From Isoetes taiwanensis (lineage: Eukaryota; Streptophyta; Lycopodiopsida; Isoetales; Isoetaceae): a DNA stretch of 64,000 nucleotides. Below, in pieces: positions 23,611-34,322 of the stretch. Where the stretch lies: NCBI GenBank assembly GCA_021234155.1, contig JAJEKV010000017.1:4500792-4564791 (forward strand). Direction: 5' to 3'. A model generated the notes under the pieces. The model had not been told where the DNA came from, searched no databases, and worked only from the letters and a program-made list of their open reading frames with translations. Each line of letters starts with the position of its first letter. The first letter of the stretch is position 1. Made by a program: the position numbers and the translations under genes.

Positions 23611-25171
23611 ATATAGGCACGACCTTCGTCTGGGCCAGTCTACAATGCACTACATCCAAACATCTGAGGAGTAAAAACGAAATTTACATAGTTTAATCTA
23701 AAGTTCTCAGATAATGCATGACGTGGCACGAAATCAAAGCCAGCCACACATAATGTTTTCTTAATAGAAATAATAGAACGGAATGGACGCGCGTGCTATG
23801 CCAAAAAGCCCTAAACAGGGATGTGGGGATATGGCCTCATATAGCTGGCTTTGCAAATGCCATTAATTAGTTCTTAAAAATTTTGAAAAGTAAAGATAAG
23901 CTTAATTGCTTTATGTGTATATAAGAGATATGGTGTGGAGCTCAAAAACTTCTATGTTTGGTAAGAATGCATATGTTCTTTGATGACAGCAGACTCTGCA
24001 TAATAAGCAGGTGACAACAATCTTCACTTGAGGTGTCCAACTTACTCCCAAGGCCTCTTCAAGTGTGCAAAGCAAAGCAAATGTGAACAACTGCATCAAC
24101 ATGAAAATTTAAATGCCATATTGATATGTTCTCTATCCTACATCTTCAAACAACTTCAAGAAAAAAGAAATCTAACCTTCAAATAACCTACTCCAAAGTC
24201 TTGTTGCTAAGAAACCTGACCACAACCTACTCCAGAGTTTGCTGCTCATGCAATATTAACATCAAAATGCTCATCCCTCACTTGTGGAAAAAATGAGAAT
24301 TTCCCAAGTAGTCACGGTCTTAGCATGTCAAAAGATAATTCATTACTCAATTGGACTTCTGCTTCAGCTGTCTATTGAATATGTTGGGTATACTTCATTT
24401 TGCAGCCCCATCTGATGTGGTATATATCTCAGCCATTGATTTGCAGATTGTGTGGTCTGGATCTGCCCCACACAATCTGCACAGGATTTGCCCCACAGGA
24501 TTTGCACATTTAATAGATAATCCTCAAGAAGCCAATTCTACACATCGGAATATTTTGCCAGTTTCTGATGTAGGTACATCAAATAAATTCAGTATTCTCC
24601 TTGTGATCCTCTTCAAATTGGCAATGTCTCAAGAAGACCAAATACAATCTGATTTTAATTGCCTTGACTCAACCTTGGTACTCTCTATTCTCTTACAAAC
24701 TGGTCTCAACCCTTTTAATCTTTGGATGAATAAAATAAAGATTTCTTCTCCCCCCAAAGACTGCACCTGCAACCTTGGTAAATGTCCTCCCGCTCTCTTT
24801 TATGTTCATAAATCAAGCATGCGAAGAATATTCCTAAGTCAATTCGTTGCTAAGTTTGATGTACTTGGGTTGTCCACCAATTGTGCATAGCACAACCTGC
24901 TAGAGATGGCGTTCAAATCACCAAAAACTGGTCAAGTATGGTACTTTATTTTCCTCCTCGATAACAGAAAGAGTGTTAACTTGTCTTGAAGGCAGAGCCA
25001 GTGATGCCTTTGCATGAAATCTCATTACTCATGTTTTAAACCGTATAGAGATACAAGGCTAATTTGCATTCAGCAGTTACCAATCTAACCTAAGTATCAT
25101 TTGGCAGATTGTAGATTATCCCATGGTCCATGGACAATAAACTTAAAATTCTGATGCTTAACAAAACATAC
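23610..25171. other. Helitron interior, no captured exon recognised
   Basis: A plus-strand open frame of 179 residues at 24351-24890 has no recognisable domain, runs against the direction of the captured genes and is probably chance. No further ChlD exons (metal site or C-terminal half) were found on the minus strand here, so the ChlD fragment seems to stop after the VWA exon. Confidence 0.4.
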
Positions 25172-25279
25172 CTGGTCCCTACTTGTATAGCTATCATCCA
25201 GAAGCTGCATTGCTGCACCTTTTGCATTGTTCATTTTGTTTAATGCCATGCTTCCACTTGCATCAACTACAAAAACAAC
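25172..25279 (-). pseudogene. CHLD: ChlD (Mg-chelatase D subunit) fragment: VWA exon
   Basis: An exon of 36 codons is bounded by CTGCAG| and |GTATGT. It encodes [16 protein letters not shown] and the following helix down to SYTSRDQ. This is the start of the von Willebrand A domain of magnesium-chelatase subunit D; DASGS is the metal-site (MIDAS) motif. ChlD works with ChlI and ChlH to insert Mg into protoporphyrin in plastids. The preceding exon lies at 26,740-26,900 and its end (ARKAGAL) joins this one in phase. The gap between them is 1.46 kb. The rest of ChlD (N-terminal AAA part and the remainder of the VWA domain) is not in the window, so this is a fragment. Confidence 0.9.
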
Positions 25280-25689
25280 CTGCAGCCTGCAAATTCCATT
25301 CCTAGGATGGGTCCTATGATACAACTAGTTGGCCGAAGTGAAGTGGTGTTCTCATTGAGCTTTGTAAAACATTGAGTACAAATGAATCCCTCACTAGGGA
25401 TAGATAAATTTGGAAAATATGAACTTTAAATGCTCCGAAACTAGACAATCATCGAGAGCATGATGAAACTGAAGAATACAACATAAAAGATGGTTTTATC
25501 CGCCACTTGGTCGATGCAAAAGTGAGAAGACTCGGTGACTGCTCCTTATCGGGAAGAAGAACCACGCCTTCTTAGGTTTTGAGGAAACCCAAGCAAATAG
25601 TTGAAGCACGACCCCACGCACTATGGCAACCGCAAGACCTTAAACAATTTTGCAGAATCAAGACTGAAAGAAAAATAACCCGTCAATGA

Positions 25690-26165
25690 GTTAGATGCCA
25701 TAGGCAAGAAGACTCGGAGGCTCCAGGGCCACGCCGAGAAAGAAACAACAATTAACCAATCGGAACCGGGGCCGCTGGAATGACCATCGCGGGAAAAAAC
25801 AACCGATTAGTGCCGCCTCGAGGCTACAAAGGCCACACCGAAAAAAACAATAAATATGATCTCGAGGCAATAGCCACACGCCGAGAAAAACATGAATAAT
25901 AAATGTTGACTCGTGAGGCTACAAAGCCACACAGAGAAAGCCCCGAGGAAGAAACAATGTACCACCAATCGGAAACCGCTTATGGAATGACCATCGCAAG
26001 AAAATATCCGATTAGTGTGGCCTCTGAGGCTACAAAGGCTACCGAGAGAAAAATGAAAAAGAATCACGACTCCGAGACCACAGTGCCATGCCGAAAAATA
26101 ATGAAATGATAAGTAAGTCTCGGAGGCTACAGTGCCACGCTGAGAAAAATGAAAAATAAGAATGT
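25690..26165. repeat. Complex tandem array inside the Helitron
   Basis: A 25-30 bp phrase, roughly GGAGGCTACAGTGCCACGC-GAGAAAAA, recurs at least seven times with variable spacing. A second phrase (ACCAATCGGAA-CCG-TGGAATGACCATCGC) occurs twice at about 25,755 and 25,970. Homology to the second copy of the region begins at the right edge of this array (about 26,165). Confidence 0.7.
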
Positions 26166-26496
26166 ACACACGTTCATAAAACTAGAAAGAAACATGGAGG
26201 AAAACAAAATGTCGAAATGACCGGAGAAGTATAGACAAATAGACAAATAAAATATAACCGACCGACTAACAGAAACGGCAACTTCAACGATGGAACATGA
26301 AATGAGAAAACGGGAAAACGGATGAAGAAATGACCAACAAGCTCGGATATGATAAAGGGAGAGGGGGGCGGGAAGCTTGTGGAGCTAGAAAATAACAATA
26401 AGGAAAATAAGCTCAAGAGAACGCCGATGACTAGAAATGAGGAAGGAGGCGGTATAAATAGGAGGTGCAAGTAGGACGTCCCCATCCAAGGAATGT

Positions 26497-26524
26497 CGGT
26501 TCTATTGCTATCGCAATAGAACCG
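26497..26524. other. Perfect 12-bp hairpin
   Basis: CGGTTCTATTGC, a TATC loop and GCAATAGAACCG. It is conserved in the duplicate near 57,168 except for one missing base. It lies between captured exons in the Helitron; function unknown. Confidence 0.7.
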
Positions 26525-26739
26525 TGGCATTATGGCCATTACAAGATTTAGAAAAAACAGACTCAAAACAACTTTAGGGGCATGTTAAGTCCAGGCTTCC
26601 TATACACAAGTTATCATTCTGTTGATGTTGGCCAAATCATCAGAGTCTCTTAGTGCCATTAGAAAAGCTTCCTCTTATAGGATAAAATGGCATTGCAAAA
26701 GTAACATTTGTGTGAACCACAAGAGACCAGAACATTTAC

Positions 26740-26900
26740 CAAAGCTCCTGCTTTGCGTGCCATTCTTTTGGAACGCATATCGATCGCTTAACGAAACTTT
26801 CCGCGGCCTCGCCACGTTCAAGTGCTCTTTGTCTACGCAGTTTTTGATATGGTGCAGCAGCTCGTAATGTCGCATCGACAGCCAATCGTTTGACAGGTCC
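26740..26900 (-). pseudogene. CHLD: ChlD fragment: exon before the VWA domain, with frameshift
   Basis: Bounded by TTACAG| and |GTAAAT. It encodes [19 protein letters not shown] and [17 protein letters not shown] in one frame, then [14 protein letters not shown] in another. This is the conserved stretch of ChlD just before its VWA domain. The exon is 161 nt where 162 or 159 would be expected, so one base is lost (or two gained) around 26,770-26,790. Whether the frameshift is real or a sequence error is open. It lies about 160 bp downstream of the sterol-reductase fragment on the same strand, so the Helitron joins two unrelated genes head to tail. Confidence 0.88.
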
Positions 26901-27058
26901 CTGTAAGATAGAGATATCGCACAGATACAGTCTGACTTCATGAATGGTACAAGCACATACAATTTTTTTAACCTTCGGAGGGAGCAGTTATGTGCCAATC
27001 TTTCAACTATTAAAGATGTGGCATAAACAAATGCAATATCCTACAAGAGACATTAGCA

Positions 27059-28179
27059 AGAGAATATTTCGCCAAGGTGATCATATACAATGGCTGGATT
27101 GAATCATCATAGCCTGCAGAAGAGCAACAACATAAAGCACACTTGGAGGAAAAGGAGCTGCATGTCAAGAGAAGGTCACTGATTATGATTCCAAAATTGT
27201 AAACCATTGAGCATGACACATCTACCTTGTAGATTGGCTGGTTGCCTGCAAGAGAAATTGAGCCAAGCAACTTCTTGCCAGGGAGAACTAACTGCAGCAG
27301 AGCCTCAAATATAGGAAATACTGCAATAAGCTTTGCTGCAATGAGGCTGGGCATTGGCCATATATTAACAAATGTACGAAACTCTTCCTCCTTGCAAAGC
27401 TCCCAGAACTTGTACAAAGAACCATCCAAGTGTACTATGGTATACCACCTGTATATTATGAATAAATAGAAGCTAAATTATGGCTCACTATGTTAGTGTG
27501 CAAAACAATATAAGAATAGTTGAATATTAGAAAGCATCATCATGCATTTCCCCATGTCCATGCATCTTGCAAAAGTTCTGCTCTAGGCTGCGAAATGTCT
27601 TTATCTCAACTTCTAAATGTATCAGCATTAGATTCGTATGGGGGACATAGGAAAAGAGTCCAAACTGAAAAGACGGATCAGCCTGTTGATGAAGCAGATA
27701 TTGCATGGGAACAACCTGATGGTAGCTGAAATCTCAATAGAGATACTTCAAGTCCTGAATCATGCCATTGCATTATTCATATATAAATGCATTGAATGGT
27801 GATATTTTCAAAGAATCTTGAAGATCCTTTAAATTAAACTAAGTGGTTCCCTTTTACCTCCTTATCTAATAAAAAAAAATGATGGGTCCTGCTAGATCGA
27901 TTGCCTAATGTTAAAACTCGCAGCTTCAATACATGAACAAAGAAAACAAATAGATGCAGACTTACAAAACGATAACGAAGGGTGGACAGGCAAGAATAAG
28001 GGCAAGCATAGATGCATATGTGACGGCCGGAAAATGAGCTCCAACGGTTCCATAAGAGCCTTGTTTCTGCTGCTTGTTTTGCTTGGAAAAGGCATCAGAA
28101 TGTTTCCATCTTTGCCATTTGCAACTTTGCCATTCTCCGAGAGGCGACGTTTGGCAGCCGGAACTTCCATGGAAACCAT
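27059..28179 (-). pseudogene. DWF5: Delta7-sterol reductase (7-dehydrocholesterol reductase) fragment, exons 1-3
   Basis: Exon 1 (28,179-27,966) starts MVSMEVPAAKRR, and after a frame change it reads VTYASMLALILACPPFVIVL, the first membrane segment. It ends at |GTAAGT. Exon 2 (27,448-27,226) joins in phase as LWYTIVHLDGS and continues WELCKEEEFRTFVNIWPMPS and LLQLVLPGKKLLG to QPIYK|GTAGAT. A third piece (27,103-27,059) encodes FNPAIVYDHLGEIFS. These match the N-terminal third of plant DWF5, an ER enzyme of brassinosteroid/sterol synthesis. About 20 residues expected before FNPAIVY are missing and the catalytic C-terminal half is absent, so it is non-functional as a reductase. It sits in the Helitron, same strand as the ChlD fragment. 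Confidence 0.88.
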
Positions 28180-28450
28180 GACGGATCTTCAACCAAAACC
28201 CAAAACAGATCCGAAATTTGTTGTGGGATCTTCAATCATAGCAGCAAGTCTGGAACAAATCTGAGCATGTACACGATGAGCAAGGACACTATTTTCGTTG
28301 CCATTTGAGTTTCTCCAAATCGACCAAAAGGCATCCTCTCAAACTGTGCGAGGAACCAACCGCTGAATCAAGGGATAAAAAAAAAATTTAAAACTTAACG
28401 GCCGAGATCGCGCGCACAGATTATCCCAAAACTCCTTTATTACTATATAT

Positions 28451-28486
28451 AGATATAGATATAGATAGATAGATAGATAGATAGAT
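28451..28486 (+). repeat. (GATA)n microsatellite at the Helitron-LINE border
   Basis: GATA units (36 bp) span the Helitron 5' terminus and the interrupted LINE codons. The equivalent tract in the duplicate (59,121-59,184) is about 28 bp longer. Confidence 0.9.
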
Positions 28487-30243
28487 GGGGGGCAGTCCAA
28501 CAGGACATGCAATTCATCTTCAAGCTCAACACTTCCACAGAGCTGGCAAAGGTATAGTTCATGTGGAATATTATTCCACCTGCCAACCTCGACCGCAAGT
28601 CTATGTGAGAACCTAATTCTGCAAATAGCATGTCTATGTCTAGTATTTATTTTCTTCCAGATATTTACTTGCCTGCATACTAGGGTTAATCTCAGTTCTA
28701 TAAAATTCTTTCTTTAGTCCCCCATCTCTCCAGCTGCAATGAAAAAAGCTTCCTGATACCCACTTTTTTATGTCATCTTTATTTGATAGTAAGTCCTGCA
28801 TATGCATCCCCCATTTTGACATCCATAATTCCACCTCTGCAAACCAACCTTTAGCACGAGTCTCCTCCAAAGCCATCCTGCACAAACTATTACTCGGCAA
28901 AGTGTATAGAATTTTATGGACATACTTGAGTGTTCTACACAAGGCCTCTGCTTCAAGTGTTAACATTCCAGACTCAACTAGCATCATATCATATGGCGTT
29001 TAGACCTTGACCCCTAGCTGTTATGAGAAACCTCTTTTGTACTTTTTCTACCTTCTTCCACGTGTCAGAAGCTAACCCTGCCCCCAAATTTCACAACCGT
29101 ACAATGTACAATATGACCGATCTTACCAATGCACTGTATAGCATCTTTTTCATGCTGAAATTCCAAATTTTCAGCCCTTACACAATGACGCATTGCATAT
29201 AAGGCTTTAAGCCCTGCATTAATTTTATGGTCTACTGCCTGATTCCAATTGGGGCTTTTATCTATTACCAAACCGAGATATTTGTAACGATCTGTAATTT
29301 CCACTAACTCATCTTTATAGTACAACTTAACATGGTCAACTTTGGATGCTCCAAAAACTACGAGTTTTGTTTTAGCCAGATTTACATGCATGCTTTTGGC
29401 ATCGCAGAAAGAGGACAATGCATCTAGATGCTTTTGCAACCCATTTACGCTATGTGAGAGCAAAACCACATCATCTGCATACAACAAGAGCAAAACCACA
29501 TATCTAGATAGCGATGTGCCATCCCCACCATGCAGTTCAATCCAGTTTTCAAGCTGGTCTATGAAAAGTCCAAACAATAAGGCGAGAGGGGACACCCCTG
29601 CTTCACTCCCAGGTTGCTTTCTACTCTTTGCTCACTAATATATGGAAATGAAAGCTGAATAAGTACTTTTTCATAGAGCTTCCCTACCGCATGCCTTAGC
29701 TCTTTGGGTACATTTAACTCAACCAGCCAATTCCATAAATGTTTCCTGCTCACCGTATCAAAGGCTTTGCTAAAATCTACAAACGCAGCATACAATGGTT
29801 TCTTTTTCCCAATAACGGAGTCTATCATTGCATGCACTGTTAACAAATGATCAATGGTGGATTTCTTAGGCCTAAAGCCTGCCTTCCCCATTGTTCTAAC
29901 ATTCGTCTCATCTGCCCATGCACTAATTTTAGAGTCCAGGATAGTAGCAAAAAGCTCAGCATAAAAGCTACCAATCAAAATCATGCAATAGTTATGCAAA
30001 TCTGACTCATCACATGTCTTATAAAGTGGACTACTCTATTAAGCTGCCACTCCTCTGGAAACCCCTCTCCCATTACAATATTAAACAAAGCATAATTTCT
30101 GAAGCCCCCCAACTATGTCATTATGTGTGATGGTCAGATACTCATGTTCACATATATGGTCCAAGCAAGTTTCAGCTCCTGGAAAATAATAAAGCTTCTT
30201 AACTGCTGCCAATAGGTCTTCTACTTCAAAGGTCGGTCTCTGT
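28454..30243 (-). pseudogene. LINE, reverse-transcriptase segment (split by the Helitron)
   Basis: Read from 30,243 downward: AVKKLYYFPG, IMIG-FYAELFATILDSKIS, GKAGFRPKKSTIDHLL, the RT core AAFVDFSKAFDTV, GVKQGCPLSP and the catalytic LLLYADDVVLLS. Then come MHVNLAKTKLVVFG, YKYLGLVID, the MLVESGMLTLEAEALCR block and the zinc-knuckle tail LCGSVELEDELHVLLDCP. It belongs to the same family as the LINE at 14.4 kb. Frameshifts occur near 30,000, 29,590 and 29,050. The frame is cut at the Helitron border and continues in the 22,887-23,175 segment. The 5' part (endonuclease) is absent. Confidence 0.85.
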
Positions 30244-30681
30244 GGACGCTAAAAATCTATTCTATTCAATTCTATTTTAATATTCTGTGGAGTTCTAATT
30301 CTGTTCCAAAACCTTTTTGGATATGCAAGCAATTCTGTGACCATTTGCATATGTTTTTTTTATGTAAATACCTTCTTTTTTGGGTTGCCCCTAGGCGGGA
30401 AGCCCTTGTCCATGTGGACTTATAGCATATTCTATGGATATGCCAGCATATGCCAGGCATATGTGAATGACTGCTCCAAACTTGTTGTGGGGAGTAAATT
30501 GGCAATTGGCCATGCCGCTGTTGGGCAATGCTTTAAAAAAACCGGGCTAACCGGGTTTGAGGAATCATTTGGTTGGAGGTGATGGAGACTCAAAGCTATA
30601 GGGGATGGCGAAATTCTCAGAAGCATTTGGATCAAGAGTCACCGCTTAGGTAAAGACAAATGTAGGTTTGATGCTCGAGTC
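30244..30681. other. Sequence between the LINE and the Gypsy element
   Basis: No gene is recognised. A repeated ATATGCCAGCATATGCCAGGCATATG phrase lies near 30,437-30,462. GAGTC at 30,677-30,681 is the likely 5-bp target duplication of the Gypsy element. Confidence 0.5.
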
Positions 30682-32304
30682 CGTGGATCGCTCCAAGTAT
30701 TTATACTCTGATATATGATAAATATAATCGACATGTCACGCAAAGAAAGATAATGCCACTATGGGGTATTTTAACCTAGGGGGTTGACCCAAAAGGGATT
30801 AATTTAGCTATGCTAAATTAATTATTAAAGGTTAATTACCTATAATCAAGGAAATAATATCTAATTGACTTAATTAGGATATTAGAGTAATTAGGAAGGT
30901 GCCACTTGGCCAAATTCGATTGGCCAGCAGGGAAATGCTAACTTGGGGCATCAAATTGGACCCCTACCCCATTTGGCCCCAAAATGAAGCCAGGAGGAGG
31001 AGCTGTTGAGCGCCCCAGTTGTTGCTGAACGCCCAAGTTGTTGTTGAGCGCCCAAGTTGTTGCTGAATACCCAAGTTGCTGAAAGATGGAAGTGCCCCAT
31101 GATAACGGATCTAGCAGAAACTCGGGTTAGCGGGTAGTCTAGCTTGAGCTTCTAGGATAGCGCCTCAGTTAGTCTTCTCTGGTTTTCTTTGTTAAGATTA
31201 ACCCTTCTTTGATATTTAGGATTATATTTCAATTATGGATTATGCTTTGTTAAGTAAGGATGGATGAATCTATGAAAGTATCTCCTCAAGCTTCCTCAAA
31301 GGTGGGATTAAAGGGGGTAGAGACCTCTCGGCCTTATGCTCTTAGTATGCTCCTAGTATTTCCCTAAGTACCCGTGAATATGTGGCCTCGGTGGCACAAG
31401 AGACCACCGAAGTCGTGGATGCTATGGAATTGCTTAGCACCGCAGAAGGGACACAGCAGGGTGAAGTGGGGGTGGGGGTCTTGCACGAACATAAAAGGCT
31501 CTTGGGACTCCTACAAAGGGCTAGGCCCCGATAGCCGGCCACGAGAGGGCTCTGCATGGGTCCGACACTCCCTCGGGTGCAGAGGTGTGACCAGTATGGG
31601 GCATCCCTGTACTTTGAAGATAACGCTAGGGGAGTAGGCTCCGCACGGATGTGGGGGGTCAGCGATGCGCATTATTCTCTAGCTCACCGATGGAACCGGC
31701 CGTGATCCCCGAAGGGGACACCTCCCCGACCGCCTCATCTACAGTCTTCGCTTCATGAAACCCTCGAGTAGGCTCGGCGGGTGATACCTTGACTCGCCTC
31801 CTCAAGGCTATATAGTGATGCCATAGCATGGTTCGACTCATCCGCAAAGTGTGCAAGGAGGGGCGGATGGAGTGACAACCCTAGCCGATGTTCTATGCCG
31901 CCCAACGCCATGCCAAGATTCTATTCTGATCTCTTGAGACCTAGTCGTGGTCGATCCTCACTGGAGTCTCGAAGAGGCGGGTAGAACCATGGGTTTGGGG
32001 TGTTTCCTCTAGCATTAAATGTATCTTCACCGACGGTTATCAGTTGGATGGATGTGCCACCCTTCGTGGGTGGTATTTATGATATGATTATGTCAGAGTG
32101 CTAACCTTGTATTCACGCTCCGGGCGACATAGAGCCCCATCGGTTACGGGCGAATGACCCTCTCAGGTCCTTCACTCGAGCATCTTTCCATAGATGGCCC
32201 TGAAAGTTATATGGAGGGCCCCGCCATGGTGAGATGGTTGCCATGGGAGGGGAAGTCCTCAGTATGTATACGCCCGAAGGCCGATATGTTCCGGGAGCGC
32301 CACA
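30682..32304 (+). repeat. Gypsy 5' LTR
   Basis: Its start (CGTGGATCGCTCC) equals TGTGACGTTCC in the other two LTR copies, and it ends GCCACA. It contains a perfect hairpin TTAATTTAGC-TAT-GCTAAATTAA at 30,799-30,821 and, near 31,010-31,082, about four copies of a ~24 bp phrase (GCCCAAGTTGTTGCTGAAC). Compared with the 61.4 kb copy it has several CTG/CAG-site differences. Confidence 0.85.
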
Positions 32305-32320
32305 AGCAGAGTCAGAGCCG
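32305..32320 (+). other. Primer-binding-site-like sequence
   Basis: TCAGAGCCG, directly inside the 5' LTR, matches the 3' part of the initiator-methionine tRNA site (TGGTATCAGAGC) used by many plant Gypsy elements. The TGGTA part is not preserved (AGCAGAG instead). Confidence 0.5.
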
Positions 32321-34300
32321 GGATTTTGGTAGCCCAAAATCATAGCACCGACCAAACCCCCACTCGTTAGTTCGATAGTTAGGTGGGAGTTTAAGCTAGT
32401 TGGACTGTTTAACTCTTCGATGTTTGGTTCTATGCTAGGTTGATGTAATAAATTGTAAGTTTTAAGAAGTTAGCTTAATCGAGGACCCAAGTTTGGAAGG
32501 GCTATAACTTTTGTAGGTAGTTCAATGAAGGCGAAAAAATGGTTCCAATGGATCGGGCACCTCCCAAATACCCTTAGGGGCACGCTACCCGAGGTCAAAA
32601 TGGTGACAAAGAAGGCAAAAGTCAAAGGGGCCATTTGCCGATTGAGTGTTTTCTCAAAAATAAGCGGAGTATAACGCTAGCGCAAATTATACGATCTCGC
32701 TGTAAAAAATACGCGTCCGCTTAAAAAATTGAAAACTTTTACAAAAAGGAAAAAAAAGTTAAATTCAGATTTGTGTTACTTTTCTAAAAGTGTGTTAGTT
32801 GGGACGCTTCTACAGCCATAGCCGGATTCTGAGCTCTTTTTCCGCCATAGCCGACCTCTATTGCTACCTTGCAACCGGCCCTAACCACCCAGCGCCTTTG
32901 TCATAGTATCTAGTGCCATCTATCTAAGCTTGAGCTCTTCTTCTTCCCCTCATATCCGGCCGCTAGTGCCATGATGCCATGCTTCGAAACTTATCAGACC
33001 TAAAGAAGGCGATTGTCTTCCAAATAGACATAAGGTTAGTGGACCATCTCTCGATGATAGTCCCATGATCGACATTACCGGCCTTTAACCCCGCGGCCAG
33101 GACTCATTTCAATCGGTGGTCGTAGAATCCCCTACCCAATCTTCCATTTCAATGAACGGCTTCCTCATGAAGGCGAATGCCGACCAACCTTACACTCTTG
33201 TGGAGCAACCCCGATCAAGCTTGGGCCATAGTTAAGTTTTTACCCATTAGTAGCAAGCCAAGACGAGGATCCCAGGAGCTTATCCGAACGGAGGCCCAAC
33301 GGATTTTGCACCTTGCTAGGGTAGAGGACCTCCAAAGAAATAGCTAGTGCCCTACCGTAAGAGCTGGCTAGCGCTTTTATTACCTTGGTAAAGGCCATGT
33401 GCTTATGTACAGTGGACCATTACAATCTTCCCCTTTCTTTGGAATGAGGAACTATATAGTTTTGTCTTCGAGAATGTACCACCTAGCTTCACCCGTAACC
33501 GCATGGACCTTGCAGCAAGCCGACATGCGAAGCTCACCCCACGGCACCATCACCCGGAGATTGCCAGCGGATACAAGTGCGCCAGACAAGGAAGCCCGGA
33601 TGCCGAGAGAGAGAGAGAGGATCCGTGAAGGGGCGATGCCCAAGAGGATGCCCAAACAAAATGTTGATCAAAATGTAGATCAACATGTGGATCGTGGCGA
33701 AACATCCCTCGATAAGGACCGAAGAAGTCCGTGAGGCATCATTGCTTAGGGCAAATCGCACGCCGAGGAAGCCCCATCGGCTCCAACATCGACCGGAAGT
33801 CCGTACATCTTCGCGAGATACGTTGCCGAGGAAGCCCCATCGAGACTTGAGCCTTCGCGAGATGATACGCCGCATCGACCTTTTCGGCGTTTGTCCCGAA
33901 ATTGCCCAAGAATTCAAGACCCACTTTAGGTTTTCCCGTGCTTTGCTATACTCGCGTTCGTGAAGTCGCCGAGGCCTACCTCATAGAGATCTTGAGCGAT
34001 GCCAACCCGTCGCCATTCATGCTAAAAGGGTTACAATAATGCCCAAGGATATCCAAACAAGCAAGAAGGATCCGAGGAGAATTCACCGAAAGTGTGGGAC
34101 TTCCTTTGCTCTATTGTAAAAAATTTTGTAATCTATATCCATGTAAATTTTTTTTTTGAAGCTATAAACTCAAAATCGTGTCTTTTTGCCACTTGGTGTA
34201 TATTTAAATGTAAATTATTAAGTAAATAATAATTTTTTTTAATAACCTAGGAAAACGTGCCGAAAAGTATAAAGCCACTTTTTGGCCCCTTAGGGTTTCA
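32321..34300 (+). other. Gypsy leader region, decayed coding sequence
   Basis: Broken coding sequence of unknown family. In copy 2 (63,8xx) the frame reads RFLMKLNAADQPYTLVEQ and AWAIVKFYPLASQDEDPVEL, suggesting a real protein upstream of gag. It contains CCGCCATAGCC words near 32,840 that also occur at other element starts in the window. A short palindromic AT-rich stretch ends it near 34,240. Confidence 0.4.
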
Positions 34301-34322
34301 TTTTCGTTCTTGCCTTTAGCGC

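Larger units (their letters stand above)
23176..28453 (-). mobile_element. Helitron, 5.28 kb, non-autonomous, with captured gene fragments
   Basis: On the minus strand the 5' end reads A|TCTATATATAGTAATAAAGG (TC start, after host A, plus 28,453). The 3' end reads GCCCAGCAACGCTGGGC, a 7-bp-stem hairpin, then seven bases, CTAG and host T (plus 23,175). TC start, hairpin, CTRR end and insertion between A and T are the Helitron signature. The host LINE reading frame is open right up to both borders, which independently confirms them. No Rep/helicase is recognisable. Inside, on the Helitron's own strand, are fragments of a sterol reductase and of ChlD, a known habit of plant Helitrons. A repeat array at 25.70-26.165 kb is nested inside. 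Confidence 0.8.
26165..33317 (+). repeat. Segmental duplication, copy 1
   Basis: This block is repeated in the same orientation at 56,845-64,000 (offset 30,673 at the left end and 30,683 at the right end). It covers the 5' half of the Helitron, the LINE 5' segment, the Gypsy LTR and the first kilobase of the Gypsy interior. Copy 2 runs off the window, so the right limit given here is only the last comparable base. Confidence 0.9.

Noticed and set aside
24351-24890. 179-residue plus-strand open frame
   Set aside because: No domain recognised, it lies opposite to the captured genes inside a Helitron, and its composition is not distinctive. Probably chance.
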